A stretch of 64,000 nt of DNA. Origin: Isoetes taiwanensis (Eukaryota; Streptophyta; Lycopodiopsida; Isoetales; Isoetaceae). Positions 10,311 to 23,039 of this stretch are shown here, one piece after another. Position numbers and translations under genes: made by a program. The stretch spans positions 14,516,925 through 14,580,924 of the forward strand of contig JAJEKV010000018.1 of NCBI GenBank assembly GCA_021234155.1, read 5' to 3'. How positions within the stretch are numbered: position 1 is the first letter of the stretch; each line of letters starts with the position of its first letter. Below the pieces are notes generated by a model, which saw only the letters and a program-made list of their open reading frames with translations, was not told the origin of the DNA and searched no databases.

Positions 10311-10410
10311 TGCCGCGTGGAACATCCGGGCGTATGGGGCGGTTGAGGTACCGAATCCCACGTGGATATTGCACGCTATAAATATTGGATTTTCTTCTTG
10401 TTATATACCT
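10311..10410 (+). promoter_or_regulatory. LTR-II core promoter with G-box and TATA
   Basis: A CCCACGTGG G-box (core 10359-10364) lies about 40 bases before TTATATA (10401-10407). A second box near 10313 reads GCGTGG here but CCACGTGG in the sister LTR (37300-37305). Spacing of boxes and TATA is kept in the sister copy (37206-37305, minus), where the rest has drifted. Transcription would begin around 10430-10440. In plants CACGTG(G) is bound by bZIP and bHLH factors, including those of the light and abscisic acid responses. Use as a stress-responsive promoter is inference. Confidence 0.55.
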
Positions 10411-11675
10411 TGAGCCGCCGAGTCGAAAAACGCATGTGGGATATTTCGTCTGAATCCTTATGAACCCTAAAATCTGAAAGTGCCAAGATCCGCCTAATTC
10501 GGCCGAACTAATCACTCAATCATGACTTAAACCTGCCGGATCACCATGTTTAATGCCAAGAATACCTATTGTGAGCTAAAAGACAGAGAATCGAAGGGAA
10601 TTAATCAAGAACTCGACAAAACAGAGCAACTACAAAAGGGGCTTTTTGGACAGAAGGAAAATTCGAGGGCTTTGAGGCAGAGAAGTGATTTCTTGCTTTG
10701 AAGAAGGACCGGCTTGATCAATTTGAGCTAGATTCTGACCTCCAAGTTTGATGTGCAATTCGGATTATTGACTAAATTATCTGGATTGGCTGATTGTTTA
10801 CCTATTTGATCCTGTGCCCAAGACTCGGAGCTTGGGATTCATATTGTTATCTTTTGAGTACTTGAATCTATTGAAAATCCGACCCTTGTTGTGAAGTGTT
10901 TGTGCCATTTGGTGTTCTATTCCCAAAAAAAAATAGCGGTTATCAGAGTTTCTTTGCTATGTCTTATTCTAGTAGCCAAATATTATCAATGTGACGACTC
11001 ATTATGTCCTCTGTCAAGGCAAAACAATCCTAGTGTCAGTCTAATTCATCAATGCAAGATTGGGTCAGCAGTTCTTGATCTATTCTAACAAAATTTGGCA
11101 TTGAGCATTAGAGCAAAAATGGAAATGCTGAGGGCATTAATATTGCCATCTAGTGCATGTAGAGCATAGAAGCATTAGGTTTAGTGTGCATTCCTCCCAT
11201 AGAAAGAATCTTGTTTACAATTGTCTATTCTTCATAGCAGTCAGCAAAAATATCAAAAAAGAAAAAGATTTAGAGTTCTACTTGCAAAAAAACATCATGG
11301 CCTCTTGTGTGCATACCTTTTCAGAATAGGTGAAGCTTACAAAACTAAGAGATTCATTGCCATTAGCGAGATCATAAATCAAGCTCTCTGCCAGGGATAT
11401 TGACCAGAAATTGAATGGGTCAGGAACAAGAATTTGGCCCATCTACCCCTTTCAGATTCACTCAGACTTTTGCAGCTTGACAAATATAGGTGTTGAGCAT
11501 CTGTGTTAATCAAAATCATGTTCAAAACTTGAATGGTGTGCATGTGGTAGGCATTCTTGTGAAGCAGACTTTTTGTCCTTCAGGGAAAGCTGTTTCAAAC
11601 GATCTCTTGAGCATTATTTCTGGAATTTTGACATTCAGAGTGGTTGCCTCAAGCAACCTGGAGGTTCTAAACCTA

Positions 11676-14196
11676 CCATCGGAACAAAGGGCAAGAGACA
11701 AAGGGCAATTATACAACTCAAGCTCTCTGACTCCTTGTTAGCCTAAATTGCCGATCTACAATCGTTGTATTTTTGAAGGAAATTCGTTGACGCAATGAAA
11801 GACTAATGTATGTACAATCTCTAGTACAGATAGGGAGTTCGGAACAAAACATTCTACTAGTAAAGAAACAAAGAGCACCACAAAAAATAGGGAGTTGGAA
11901 CAAAACGTTCTACCATTAAGGAATCAAAGAGCAATCTTGAAGAACCTTGGAGCCATCCCCGTGCGATATAGCAGAAATCATAGATATATTCTTTCTTGAA
12001 TATGTACAAGAATCTTTTTACTTCCAATGCAAACATCATGCAAGACTTTGACAATCCAATCTGGAATTTAATGTTAGTAAATGTGCTCACACTCTTTATC
12101 ACAATGTCCACAATAATTGATCGAAGTAGTAAAATAACATGCACACAGTTCCGCCATCAAGAACTCTACATATGGTGGAAATTTGGCTCATCTAGCAGGG
12201 TTAATCCTTGCCGGAGTCCCCTGCATCCAGCCACTGTACTATTCTCAAGTGGTCTGCCCTCAACATCCAGCCCTTGTCACTGCATACCTGCTAGAGATAC
12301 ACTAGAAGCCATTGTGATGTTGCTATGAGGATACTTCTATTAGCCCGGACATTCGTATACCAGCAAGTAGTTTCCCTGGAGCCAAGAAAAGCATCTCACA
12401 TGCCAAATCGCATCCAGGTTCGTCGCCTAGCTCTCTTTTGTTCCCCAACCATTGCTCGAATCATATTCAGACAAATTTGGAACCTTATGGAGATGCCTTT
12501 TTGGCATTAGACTAGCCTAGCCCATGGTTCAAAATTTGAAATTAGGCTAGCCTAAGAGCCTCAAACGAATTTTATATTAAACCCATTTTTTTTTAACCAG
12601 AATTTCTGCCTGCATCTATTCATCTAACTAAATCGGAATTTTTAAAATTTAATCCAAAACTTATGGGAGGACTAGCACATGTCTACGAATCTAACTAAAT
12701 CCGAATTTTTAAATTTTAACCGAAATTTTAAGGAGGAGCAGAGCGGGTCGCCGGGTATGCCAAAATACAAATGCATTGAAACCACAATACCGTATAGTTG
12801 GGAGCAAAATTTCCAAGGAAATTTTTCCCATTTTGTGGAGATTGTGGACGGTCGCCTATGTGCAGGGAACTCCTTTGGGGCTTTCCAAATCTCGATTTAG
12901 AGGCTGCTTTGTAGTCTGTTGTTGTCTTTGTTCTCTGAATTGCTGCCTTTGCCACTCTGTTGCTTCAAAAGCGGGCTGCCAATTGTTTCAAACATGCTTC
13001 CTCAAATGGGTTTTTCAAGATCTTACTTGAAATACATGCTTGATCTTCTTCTCAACTTGCCAACCAATTTTCTCTTGCCAAATGAGCCCAAATTAGCACA
13101 ATGTTTTGTTGATACAATTTCCCTCCCCAGTTGCTCTCTGGTAGCCACCATCTCTACAAAGTTCTTCTTTATCGTTTGCTTCTCTGGCGACTCCGACAGA
13201 TAGGTAAGGAAGTCCCAAAAACTACCATATTTCCTTCACGTTCCTTTTTTCCCTTTTTTTTTTCTTCATCATTACTGACTACCCCATTCTTATTCTAACC
13301 TAACATAATTTCTGCATGAGATCTACCAATCTGATATTTTTTTAGCCGTATCTATTTGATCTGGCCCAGAATGCATGGCTTGTAACGATTTTACTGTCCT
13401 TATCTGTGTCAACTAAAATGGATTTGCCCTTGCCCGTTGTCCAAATGCACACACCTTAGGCTAATTTGTTTTCCAATTTCCAGTTTTTATATTTTCTTCT
13501 CTTCAGGCGACTACTACTTCAAGGATTCAACAGTAAACCTTAACTAAAATTTTTACATCAGAACAATCACAATAAACATAACGACACTATTTGCTGAAGT
13601 ATCTTTGTTCCCTACATAATCTCCTAGCGAAAATTCCTCCATAAAAATGGGGTTATCTGAAACAATTGAGTTGATGTGAATGAACAAATGATCAGGAAAG
13701 TTTAACGCACATCTGGTTCCCCTTCAAGCCATCCACTCGTGTATCGATCCCCTTGGAACAAGTCTTTCTAGGATGGGTCATGATCTACAATCAAGTGGCC
13801 AATGTTAAAGCGAGAGACCTGGAAACAATAATAACCCATTAGTCGTCAGATGTTCTATAGTAGACGGGGAATGACGCCAGGCGAACAAAGGAGTTAACAA
13901 GCTCGGAAGCCACAGGTCCACGCCGAGAGAAAGCTACGGTTGACCAACCGCGAGAGAAAACCATACTACAAGATGGCTGGTTGGTGCGGCCTCGGAGGCG
14001 ACGTAGCCACCCGAGAAAAGAAAAATATATATGCACCAAGGACCTCCCAAAACCAATGAATCGACAGAAAAAAGTGCAAGCGAACCCAAGAAGCTAGATG
14101 GAGGTGACAACAGCCAAATGCAAAAACTCAAGAGAACACCGATAGCTAACAAAGAGAAAAATGGGCTATCAATAGGTAAGTGAGATGATGGAATGC
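11676..14196. mobile_element. Unclassified 2.5-kb insertion within LTR-II
   Basis: LTR-II sequence breaks after CTAAACCTAC (to 11675) and resumes with CCCTACTGAGG (from about 14197), as shown by the uninterrupted sister at 35901-35960. CCTAC is a likely 5-bp target duplication. The insert has no long ORF, no LTR and no clear terminal inverted repeat. Its first 250 bases contain three loose copies of GGAACAAA...TTCTAC. Its last 300 bases (13880-14040) resemble part of X1 near 43015-43065. A non-autonomous element is the best description. Confidence 0.5.
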
Positions 14197-14240
14197 CCCT
14201 ACTGAGGTTGAAGGTTTTGCCAGGAACACCTTCAACATTT

Positions 14241-14258
14241 TGGAGGTTCTACCAAGAT
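14241..14258 (+). other. Primer-binding site, tRNA-Gln type
   Basis: Three bases after the LTR end lies TGGAGGTTCTACCAAGAT. Its complement ends in the tRNA tail CCA and reads as the acceptor and T-arm of plant tRNA-Gln, whose 5' end GGTTCTA would pair with TAGAACC. The copy in element A (23040-23057, minus) has G for A at position 14, a better fit. The tRNA assignment is from knowledge of tRNA sequences and should be aligned. Confidence 0.7.
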
Positions 14259-14280
14259 ATTTTTCCTGGAATCTGAACTC

Positions 14281-14796
14281 ATGGCACCCAGAAGAACTAA
14301 TGAAGCGTCTGAGCCTGCTGAAGCACAAGACAATCATGAAGCTACTGCTCCAACACCTACTGTCACTGTACAAGCAAATTCAGGTATGCCTTGTCATTAT
14401 TTTGGGCTGGACATGCCTATTCCAGTTCCTACCTTTGATCCAAGCATGAATGCCAACAACTTCCTGAAGACTTTTGAAGAGTACTACCAATAATATGGTT
14501 AAAAAAAAGGTTGTAAGTTCTCTGAGTTCAAAAAATGTTTTAAGAATGATGAACTAAGTCAGGGCTTGGTTGGAGTATGTTATAAGCTTAGGTGCCAATT
14601 CTTGGGATGAATTAGTAAAAAAAAAATTGGCACGCTTTGGTAAGCTTTTGGACCCCCAAGATCTGATATTTGAGTTACAAACTTTTCGCATTAAGCATGG
14701 TGAAAGTGTGCACCAATATGTGGAAAGGCTTAATCTCTATCTTGCTAAATGCCAAATTAATCAGGTTCCTAACCATACCTTACATCTTGTGGCATC
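14281..14796 (+). pseudogene. gag 5' half, family-II type
   Basis: The ATG at 14281 opens MAPRRTNEASEPAEAQD, with LDMPIPVPTFDPSMNANNFLKTFEEYY further on. Stops and a frameshift follow near 14490-14520, and the frame continues with SWDELV and FRIKHGESVHQYVERLNLYL. This is the capsid part of a Ty3-type Gag, which assembles the particle. It aligns with A gag but is clearly diverged (A starts MAPKQKFPAEQEPMED). The gene is cut at 14796 by the LTR of element A, at a point that aligns within about 4 bases with the first gag base of element B at 24972. Confidence 0.8.
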
Positions 14797-16713
14797 TGTT
14801 GACCCTAAACCTGGCTTAAGGATCAACCACAAGGAACCAACTTGAGCTTTCACTCAAATTGGGGTTAGAACCTCCAGATCACTTAAGGTGATCAATCTAT
14901 GCAAGCAAATTTCAATGATAAGTCCAAAAACTTGAAGTTTTGTACCTTTCTCATTTCCAGAAATTGACACCTTTGTCAAAACAGTTGTGGTATTGATATG
15001 CAAATCGATTTTTTGAGTCAACCACTGTAGACTTAGTCAGAAAAGATGTAGGTACTCAATGGTAAAGCTTCTGACCAAGTCAGAAATATAGTTTGTGAGT
15101 TATTCGAGCTCAAAGTGCAGTCAAAATTTGGTCAATAGCAGTCAAAATCTGAAAACAGTGATCAGAGATTGGAATTTTGGAGTTGCCAGACGAGTTGTTG
15201 AGAATCTCCAAAGCAAATGTGCTTTAATGGTGATAAGGAATCTAGGCAAATGGTCGATTGTCATCCGGATAAGCAAAAGTAATTTTTGTGACCGGATTTG
15301 GCAAAATACTGACCAAGAATAGTCAAAACAGAGTGCAAAAAATTTCTAACTCAAGTTGTGAGTGGGATTTTTGGATTTTTAAGGCATATAGGTTCCAGAT
15401 GCTTCAAGGATTGATGGCAAATGGGTCAAAGGTAATCAAAAGTACTCGTGGATTTTCTATAAAATTTTGAACAGAGGAAAAATTGTAAAGGATCATAACA
15501 GAGATAATTTCTTCGTGATAGGCATCAAATTTCATTGATAGGAATGTAAATCAATCATAATAATGTTGGATAATAATAATTCAAGACTTCAAAATCAACT
15601 TCAGGTCAATAAAAAGTTTCAATACATAATTTCCAACCAAATCTCTTGTGACTTGATCGGGAGTACTCGAGACTTCCAAAATCCTTCCACCATGCTCAAA
15701 GAATGATCACAAAGAAGGTTTGTACGCCTTCCTTCAAGAAAATCCTTTTGTCGAATCCCATGTTTTTATCTTAGTTTTCAAATGTTTGCTTAATCTTAGC
15801 CTTGATTGATGGGTTTATTCGGTTCATAAAGAGTGGGAAGGTCAAAATAGGTAGATTCCGAGGGCTCTGGTGCCAAATCCGGCGAGATTCGAGGTGGAAG
15901 CAGAAAATTTAGGGTTCTTGGCTGTATTTTCTCGTAAATAGCGATACGATTTCGTCAGATTTTTTGCCCGTATATCCATGGAATATGCTGTATTTTTTAT
16001 TTTTGCAAAGCTAGGCCATGGTTTTAAAAGGTCACTTATAGAAAATTGAAGAGGTGGATCACTTTAGCAATGGCAACCCTAATTTTTCTTTGGGAATATG
16101 CTAAGTCCTTGGGCATAATGGTCAAGAATATTCCATAAAGTATACATGTGGCATGGCATAATGGTAAGGACTTGCAAAAAGGGTCTTGGCTAGGGAAATT
16201 TGCAAAAACAAATGTCATATGAAGTGAGAAAGTATAGAGGCAATGGGGAATGTGGATGTAATGGAGAAAGGAAAATTTGGGTAAGGCAAAAAATAAGGTA
16301 GGCAAGGGTAAACAAAAAAGAGGGTATGGGTGTGGGAAGAAATGGCTAGAAAATCTCAATGGATAGAGATAGAATATGAACAATGATTGGATGAGAATGG
16401 CTAAGGGATAAAATCAAGCACCATGGGGTCTTCCAAACTCTTTGACTTCCAATCTTCAAAAAATGTCTTCCAAACTTCATAACCCAGAATCTTCTAGAGC
16501 ATACTTTTTGACTAAGCATTTTGACCTCAAATAAAGTACCTCATGTAAATTTGAACCTCGAGCACTTGTTGACCTGAAGAAGGAACATCCTTTGACCTCC
16601 ATATCAATGTTAAATGCCAAGAGTCTTCCAAACTTTGACCTAGTCTTCTAAAGTAAATTGACCTAGTTTGAATGCATAGACCACAATTAGCATGTTGCCC
16701 TTTGGGGGCAACA
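14797..16713 (-). repeat. LTR-I, 3' LTR of element A
   Basis: In minus orientation the LTR starts with the TGTTGCCC...GGGCAACA hairpin (16693-16713) and ends GGGTCAACA at 14797. It matches 23061-24971 along its whole length. It also matches, in reverse complement, 30726-32645. Confidence 0.93.
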
Positions 16714-17639
16714 TCTCGCCAAAACAAGAAAAAGGCTGGTCCCCTCAGCCATGTGATGTCAAAAATGGATAACTAGGGGGGCTTCAACTTTGTGCCAATG
16801 TATCCAAGTGGAGATATGAGAGTGTGAGATGTAAGTGGAGGTGAAGTGAGTATGAATGTGGTGATGAATTAATATAGATAGAAAAAGGTGGAAGTGAGTG
16901 TGAGTATGGAAGTATGGATGTGGTGAGGGAATAATATGGATAAAAAAGGCATAAGAAGGGTGGTGGAATGATTGTGAATGGAATAAGTAGTGAAAAGAAA
17001 ATGAGTGTGTATATGGTGAGGTGGTGGTAAAATGGAAATGGAGTGAGTGTGCAAGTGCTTGAAACCTCGCCAAAACAAGAAAATATGTCTTCCTCCTAAT
17101 CTTCAACAAGTGCAACTCTCATGGATGGTAAAGATGAATTGCAGAGTGCTTTTCTTCTTTAGGGAATGAGAATAAGAATAAGGAGTTCAAATGGGAGGTA
17201 GGGCTACTTAAGACAGATGAAAAAATATGGAAGAAGAGTGCACCCGCCATGGAAACACATAAACCAATTAGTCTCAAACCCTTGCAACTCGCTATGATGG
17301 TGAAGGTGATTTTGCAGAGTGCTTGTTAAGGTATGGAAAAACAAGAATAAGAGGCTGGATGGATGGTAGGAATGCTTAAGGATAGGTGAATAAAGATGGA
17401 GGAAGGATGCTCCTGATATGACACTTGGTAATTATTAGTATCAACCCCGTTCTTGAGATCATTTGCACTATTACCCGATCGATCAACCTAGGAACATGAA
17501 CCAAATTCTATTAGAGTAATGTGCTCAAAGTCAAACCGTTTCTATCTACTGAAATAATGTGCTTAAAAATCAACTGATTTAACTACTTTAAACCTACTAT
17601 AAATCTCTAAACCTTTTAATAAAAGAAGAGGGACAAGCA
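16714..17639 (-). other. Element A 3' UTR
   Basis: Non-coding sequence between the integrase and the LTR. The pre-LTR motif CTTGTTTTGGCGAG appears beside the LTR (16714-16727) and again at about 17067-17082. The GGCTG...CAGCC hairpin is at about 16735-16751. Reading frames here (for example 16759-17115 minus) are His/Ser/Phe-rich low-complexity translations without a domain. Confidence 0.65.
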
Positions 17640-18990
17640 AGCATGCTGGTCCCAATACCTTTTCAGTGCAAGATGTTGATAGGATTTGGCAATGGCATCC
17701 CCTGAAGCAACTTCCCCAGAACCAATAAGAATTAGTACCGCAGGATCCAACACTACAAAGGGCCCTTCCCAAATGTTGTCAAATTTGCCACCTGAATCCT
17801 CCTTTGACTTGTTCCATTTGAGAACAAGCTCCCCTTTTTAAAAGTGCCTTGTATTTTGTGTGCAAAATTTGAATGCAGCCAGATCTTTAGCCTTTTTCAA
17901 CAAGTTTGTGTTCTCGCCCCATTCTCAGACTCATCCAAATGTAGCAGGCATCCAGCCTTTCCTCAGAGCATGTTCAAAAGGTAAACACAATTTGTGAGCT
18001 AATCTCAAAGAAGGTAATTCGAAGTTCTACCGGGTAGAACTGCCTCTATGCCATAAACCAAATTGAAAGGTGTGTGATTTGTAGCTGTTTTGATAGTGAC
18101 CCTATAAGCCCAAAGGGCGCCCACTATTTTGATATGCCAATCCTTTTGTTGATCTCCACTGCTTTCTCGCAAGATATTTTTCAATACTTTGTTAGTAGCT
18201 TCAAATTGTCCATTACCCCGAGGATAATATGAAGAACTTTTGGTGTGCTTGACCTTCAAAATGCTCAACAAATTAGCAATGACTTCATTAACAAAGGGGG
18301 TACCTCTATCGAATGTATCCGAAGGGAATACCAAACCCGAGCAAATAAATTCATGTAAAAACCTTTGCAGCCAGTGAGGGCATTAGCTTGTCTCAAAGGT
18401 ATAGCCTCTCGCCCACTTAGTGAAATAATCAGAGCCACAATAATATGTTGATGTTGACCTGCAGAGGAAGGATTAATAGGACCAATATAATCTAGCCCCC
18501 GATTTGAAAAGGTCCCGAGATATGATAGGATTTAAGGCACCGGCAATAAAATTCTTTTTACTAAAAATTTGACATTGATGGCAAGTTTTTATAACCTCAT
18601 AGCAATCTCTAAAAAACAAGAGGGCCAATAATATCCGCACTGAGAATCTTTTTTGCAGTGGTATCCCCAAAGAAAATGTCCCCCACAGATTCCTTTGTGC
18701 ATCTCTTTAATTATCAAGGCAGATTCTTCTTCACTTACACACCTCAAAGAAGATTCCATCCCCTGTTGACTTTGCATAGGATATTTTCTATTAGCTTGAA
18801 TTGTCTGCACTTGTCTTTAAGTCTTCTTTTCTCGACTTGGAGTGAGGTTTGGAGAAGTGAATCCATATTGCAAAAAATCCCTAATAGGTTGCTGCCATCC
18901 TCCTTGGGCTTGACCTCCCCGAAGTTACTTCCAAATGTGCTACATCGCAAAACGAAGTGTCGGGAATATTCATTTCATCCTCATGATCAA
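17640..18990 (-). pseudogene. Integrase of element A
   Basis: Read on the minus strand, the segments are ESALIIKEMHKGICGGHF and CHQCQIFSK (zinc-binding, about 18590-18760), a first-Asp segment around 18480, DRGTPFVNEVIANLLSILKV (second Asp, about 18240-18310), YYPRGNGQFEATNKVLK (about 18180-18230, with Phe where other copies have Ala), and the GPF/Y tail near 17760. Frames change at least five times. It corresponds domain by domain to E1 and B. A functional product is excluded unless the breaks are sequence errors. Confidence 0.85.
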
Positions 18991-20420
18991 AAAATATATA
19001 AGGCAAGTAGAGGCTAGGATTTCGTGTCAAGTGCAACTCTTTTACGTAAATATCATAACTTTGCAACTTACAAGCCCACCTCTCGATCTTTGGTTTATTA
19101 GTTGCTTTTACCAAATAGCAATCCCATTGGATTTTGCTTCATATGAACTTGAACTTGGCTTTTCGTAAGTAGATGCCCCTCGCCTATTGATGAGGAACAT
19201 GAGAGCAAAGCAGAGACTTTTTCTATTCTAGTATATCTTTCTTCAAGAGCGCACCATTGCTTGCTTGCAAAAACTATGGTGTGCTTATCCCAAAAAATGG
19301 CTAAACCTATAGCCTTTTTAGTAACAAAGATATAAACCTCAAATGGCAGGCTCAAATCTGGTTTTTTTTAAAAGAGTAGCTTCACATATGGATAAAATAA
19401 GAAAGTCAAAAGCTTCTTGGCACTCGGGGTCCATGTGATAGGTATGTGCTTGCTTTCAGATTTAGAAAACTTCCCTATCCCGGTCAACTTAGAGATAGGA
19501 CTTAAGATATGAGCAAAATTTGGGATATACATCCTAAGGAAACTTGTCATACCAATGAAACTCTTAACCCGCTTCAAATTCTTGGGAGGTACCAGTTTTT
19601 GAGAGCTTCAACTTTATCTTGAGCAACTTGAATACCTTGGCTGGATACTTCATGTCCCAAGAGTTGTCCTTTGGATGCAAAAAAGATGCATTTTTTGGAT
19701 TTAGATTGACTCCTCAAGTCCCCGCATAGAGAACAGATTTTTGCAAGCAATTCCACATGATTATTAGCATGAGAACCCAAGCAAAGGTCATCCAGATACA
19801 CTCTAAATTCTTCAAAGAGCCATGGTTTTGAAAATGACATCCATTGCTCTTTTGAAGGTAGCTGAGCATTCATTAGGCCAAATGGCATTCTTTTCATAGC
19901 ATAAGTACCCCGTGGAGTGATAAATGAAGTCTTTGGCTGGTCTTCCTCTTTGATACTAATCTGGTTAAACCCCGAAAACCATCCAAAAATGAGTACATGT
20001 CTTTTCCTGCAACAAGATATAGGATTTCTTCCAAAAAGGCAAGGGATAACAATCTTTTATAGTGGCTTTGTTCAAATCTCGATAATCTATGCAAATTCTC
20101 AAAGTTCCATTCTTTTTTCCAATCGAACAATGCAGATACCCATTCGTGGTTGATGATCTCTACAATGACACCTGCATCCAACATCTTATGCAATTCATCT
20201 TTGATTAGATCTAAAAGTGAAGCATTTATTCTTCTTAACTGAAAAACAGCTTACAAAATTCCTTAATTTTAATTTCAAATTGACATACCTCCTCTTTGAT
20301 ACCAATAAGCTCAGAATAATCCCAAGCAAACACATCACTTCTCTTCAAAGAATTTATTGATCTCTTCCTTATTTTGTGTGTCAAAAAGATCTCCCACAAA
20401 CAGAGTTCTTTCCCCGCCAT
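18991..20420 (-). pseudogene. RT and degenerate RNase H of element A
   Basis: The linker DVFAWDYSELIGIKEEVCQF (about 20300) leads into RT with [38 protein letters not shown] and YLDDLCLGS (about 19780-19805), then LLGHEVSSQGIQVAQDK. The thumb KSFIGMTSFLRMYIPNFAHI (about 19500-19577) precedes an RNase H fold that reads FEVYIFVTKKAIGLAIF where the catalytic TDAS should be, and VHMKQNPMGLLFGK where TDH should be. Loss of the acidic residues is thus shared with E1 and E3. Frames change near 19575, 19895 and elsewhere. Confidence 0.88.
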
Positions 20421-20559
20421 GCTTGTTGATTATAACTTCATTGATTGCCTTTTCCCTCGATGCATTTATAACTAGGATGGGACAGAGCTCCTTAGCCTCA
20501 TCCTCATCGAAATCTTCCTCCGTATAGCTCCCTCGATAAATAAGTCATCGAGTATCTCT

Positions 20560-21792
20560 CAAGACAAAGCATCGCCTTCCCACTTCGCCCCCTTGGGATA
20601 TGAGTAATTTCCCAAGAGGTAAAATGAGCAAGCATTCCCATTACCTGGTTTCTCCGAGCTCCATATCAGCATTCTTGGCTTGATATTCACCATTTACCCG
20701 TCTGCAAACTAATTGTGAATCCCCATAGATATGTATAATTGAAATATCCATAGCTCTAGCTTCTTGGAGACCCGCAATCAAAGCCTTGTATTCTCACGCA
20801 TTAGAAGTTATTTGGGGAAAAATTCTTCCTACCTTGGCCAAAAGTTTATTGGCAAGATCTTTTAATATAGCCGCAGATGAAGCTACATTCAATTTCTTTG
20901 ATATTCCTCCATCAAACCATAAACAACCTCTTCTCGCCATCTTCGTGAGGGTAGTGCACACTCTCTAATTAAAGGGATCAACTCAATTTTCCTGGTGCTA
21001 GGAGTTGCTAGACTATATGATCCTAGTGGTTCTTCTATAAGCATTTCTTTGATAAAATGTACCTCGCCATTAAAGCCATAAGAACCGCCTTTGATTGTAG
21101 ATTGTGGCCACTTGAGTGCCATTTGAAATGGTGCATCTCCCTTCGCACTGCATTGGCCTAGCATCAACTCTGTAGCCATCCACCTCCTTCCCAAAGAAGA
21201 GATCATATATGTCTGTATCTTCTCCTAGATCTTCAAAAGCAACAACAACAAAATTGGCAGCTACAACAATACCTTCAGTGTTAACAGGGACCTTGGTCAC
21301 AATTCCAACTGGTGCTATCTTAGCATTAGAAAAAGATTTTAACAAGACAGATGACCTTTTATCTATCTCGAGTCCACATTTTTTCATAACATGATATGGC
21401 ATGATATTCAAAGGTGAGCCTCCATCTAACAACACATTGGAAAAAGAATAACCTCCTAGAGTTGCCGAGCACATAAAGGCACCTGGATCCTCTTCATTTT
21501 GGGCCAGAATAAGATTAGTGGCATTAGCAACACCTACACAAGCTACTGCTTCACTAAAAGTAGTTTGTTGTAGTAACTTTTTCCTATAACCAGGTGCAAT
21601 TTTTAACAATGTAAATAAGTCCACACTTACTTTAGAATTTTTTAGTAAAACATCCAACTCATCAAGGTCATGATCTTTCTTACCATATTTTTGTTGGGGA
21701 GGTGGAGCTATTTCTTGAGGAGGGGCCTCTATAACAGGTGGTGGTGGCAGTGCTGATCTCCTAAAATGCTCGAACAAACTTGGTAGGCTCAA
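20560..21792 (-). pseudogene. Protease and aRH of element A
   Basis: The ORF at 21792-21070 opens in the Pro-rich Gag/protease linker (PPPPVIEAPPQEIAPPPQQ). It holds the aspartic protease: SNVLLDGGSPLNIM with the catalytic Asp (about 21400), GIVVAANFVVVAFEDL, then a damaged LLGR flap region near 21190. In another frame follows the linker EVHFIKEMLIEEPLGSY and the aRH (20560-20930) with the FDGG, EYKALIAGLQEA and GDSQLVCR blocks recognisable across frameshifts. Protease would cut the Gag-Pol precursor; aRH would remove template RNA. Confidence 0.83.
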
Positions 21793-23017
21793 AGAGGTTT
21801 ATGGGAATCTCCCATACTTCCTGGGTTTGTACCACCATCACTTCTTCAGCCTTTGGCATCTCTCTCGTGGCTTGTACAAACCTTATAGAGCTAGTAGGCT
21901 CTCGCAAATCTTACATGGGGAGTTGCCTCGAACTTTTTTTCCTCTCTTGCTTGGCAAAATATTCTTTAACAAAGGCATCCGAGGTCAAGATGGCCAATTT
22001 CATTGCAAAAAGCACAGACTGACATTCTCTACCAAAGTGACCTTTCTTTTTACATTTAGGACATATTTGCCAATAACAAATGTCAGCTGGATGTGAAGTT
22101 CTATTGCAATGAATACATTCAGGGTAAGTTCTACCTGCCCCGCTTGCCTTGAGCTCCACAAGTTGTTTGGTCACCTCTCGCTAAAGCCTCACCACCTTTG
22201 TCGTCCGCCTTGACTTCTAAAAAAACTGAGAATCAGCTTCTTCTTTTTTCTTTCTTTATGCACAGCATAAATAGGGACGTAATGGTGAGATTCATAATGA
22301 CCATCAGTGGGCATCGTGGTAAAAAGGATCATGATGAAAGCTATGGTGTTTTTCTGGTAGAATAGAAAACATTTTGGTCAATTCAAAGGGTCTTGGCAAA
22401 AACTTTGTAGATGGAATCAAAACCTTCTCGCAGCCTTGAATCTTGATAAGCTTCCCCGTGAATTTCTGGTCCGAAGATAAGCCTTTAATGAAGGAGGATA
22501 CCAAAAAGAGTGTGGGAACAAAGACTTGAACTTTTGGCATCTATTCATGAAGGTACTAAATCTCTCCTTATAATCGCTCACACTTTCACCGCATAAATAG
22601 AGAAATTTTGCAACTCATTAACAAGGTCTTTAGGAGCAAAGACGCTTTTCCAAACCTGTCCAAAAACTTGGTGACAAGATCATCCCAAGAAGTGGTTCCC
22701 ATAAGCTTCTCATAAGTCACCAAGCACCAAATTTCACTTTGCTCTTTAAAACACTTTTCGAATTGTGATAGCTTGCATCCTTTTTTGAAGCCAAAATCCC
22801 TGTAATAGTCTTCAAAGGCTTTTAGAAAGGTATTAGCACTCATGCTGGAATCAAAAGTAGGCAATGGGATAGGCATATTCAACTCAAACTGATAAGGCAA
22901 GCTTTGAAGTAATCCACTTGCAAAATTAGGGGGAAGAGGTCTATCTCTAAAGGGTTCTGAAGTCTCCTGATCTTCCATTGGTTCCTGTTCTGCTGGAAAC
23001 TTTTGTTTTGGAGCCAT
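21793..23017 (-). pseudogene. gag of element A
   Basis: The start is the ATG at 23015-23017, 22 bases from the PBS. The capsid part reads MPIPLPTFDSSMSANTFLKA and CKLSQFEKCFKEQSEIWCL. Frameshifts follow near 22590 and 22300. The nucleocapsid part (22174-21911) has CIHCNRTSHPADIC and CPKCKKKGHFGREC zinc knuckles; the third knuckle seen in B is lost here through a frameshift. The basic, Pro-rich tail joins the protease. The gene is the same as B gag apart from small indels. Confidence 0.85.
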
Positions 23018-23039
23018 GAGTTCGAAAATCCAGGTAGAT

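Larger units (their letters stand above)
9121..14237 (+). repeat. LTR-II, full length but interrupted, shared by two family-II elements in tandem
   Basis: The LTR begins with TGCTGCCAT...ATGGCAGCA (9121-9141) and ends ACACCTTCAACA at 14237. To its left is a family-II integrase and 3' UTR; to its right are a PBS and gag start in the same orientation. One LTR thus serves as 3' LTR of the left element and 5' LTR of the right one, as expected after unequal recombination between LTRs. An insertion occupies 11676-14196; without it the LTR is about 2.6 kb. The minus-strand copy at 35901-41669 confirms both ends. Confidence 0.82.

Noticed and set aside
14241-14258. Part of a tRNA gene
   Set aside because: Only the 3' acceptor and T-arm complement is present, placed three bases after an LTR; it is a primer-binding site.
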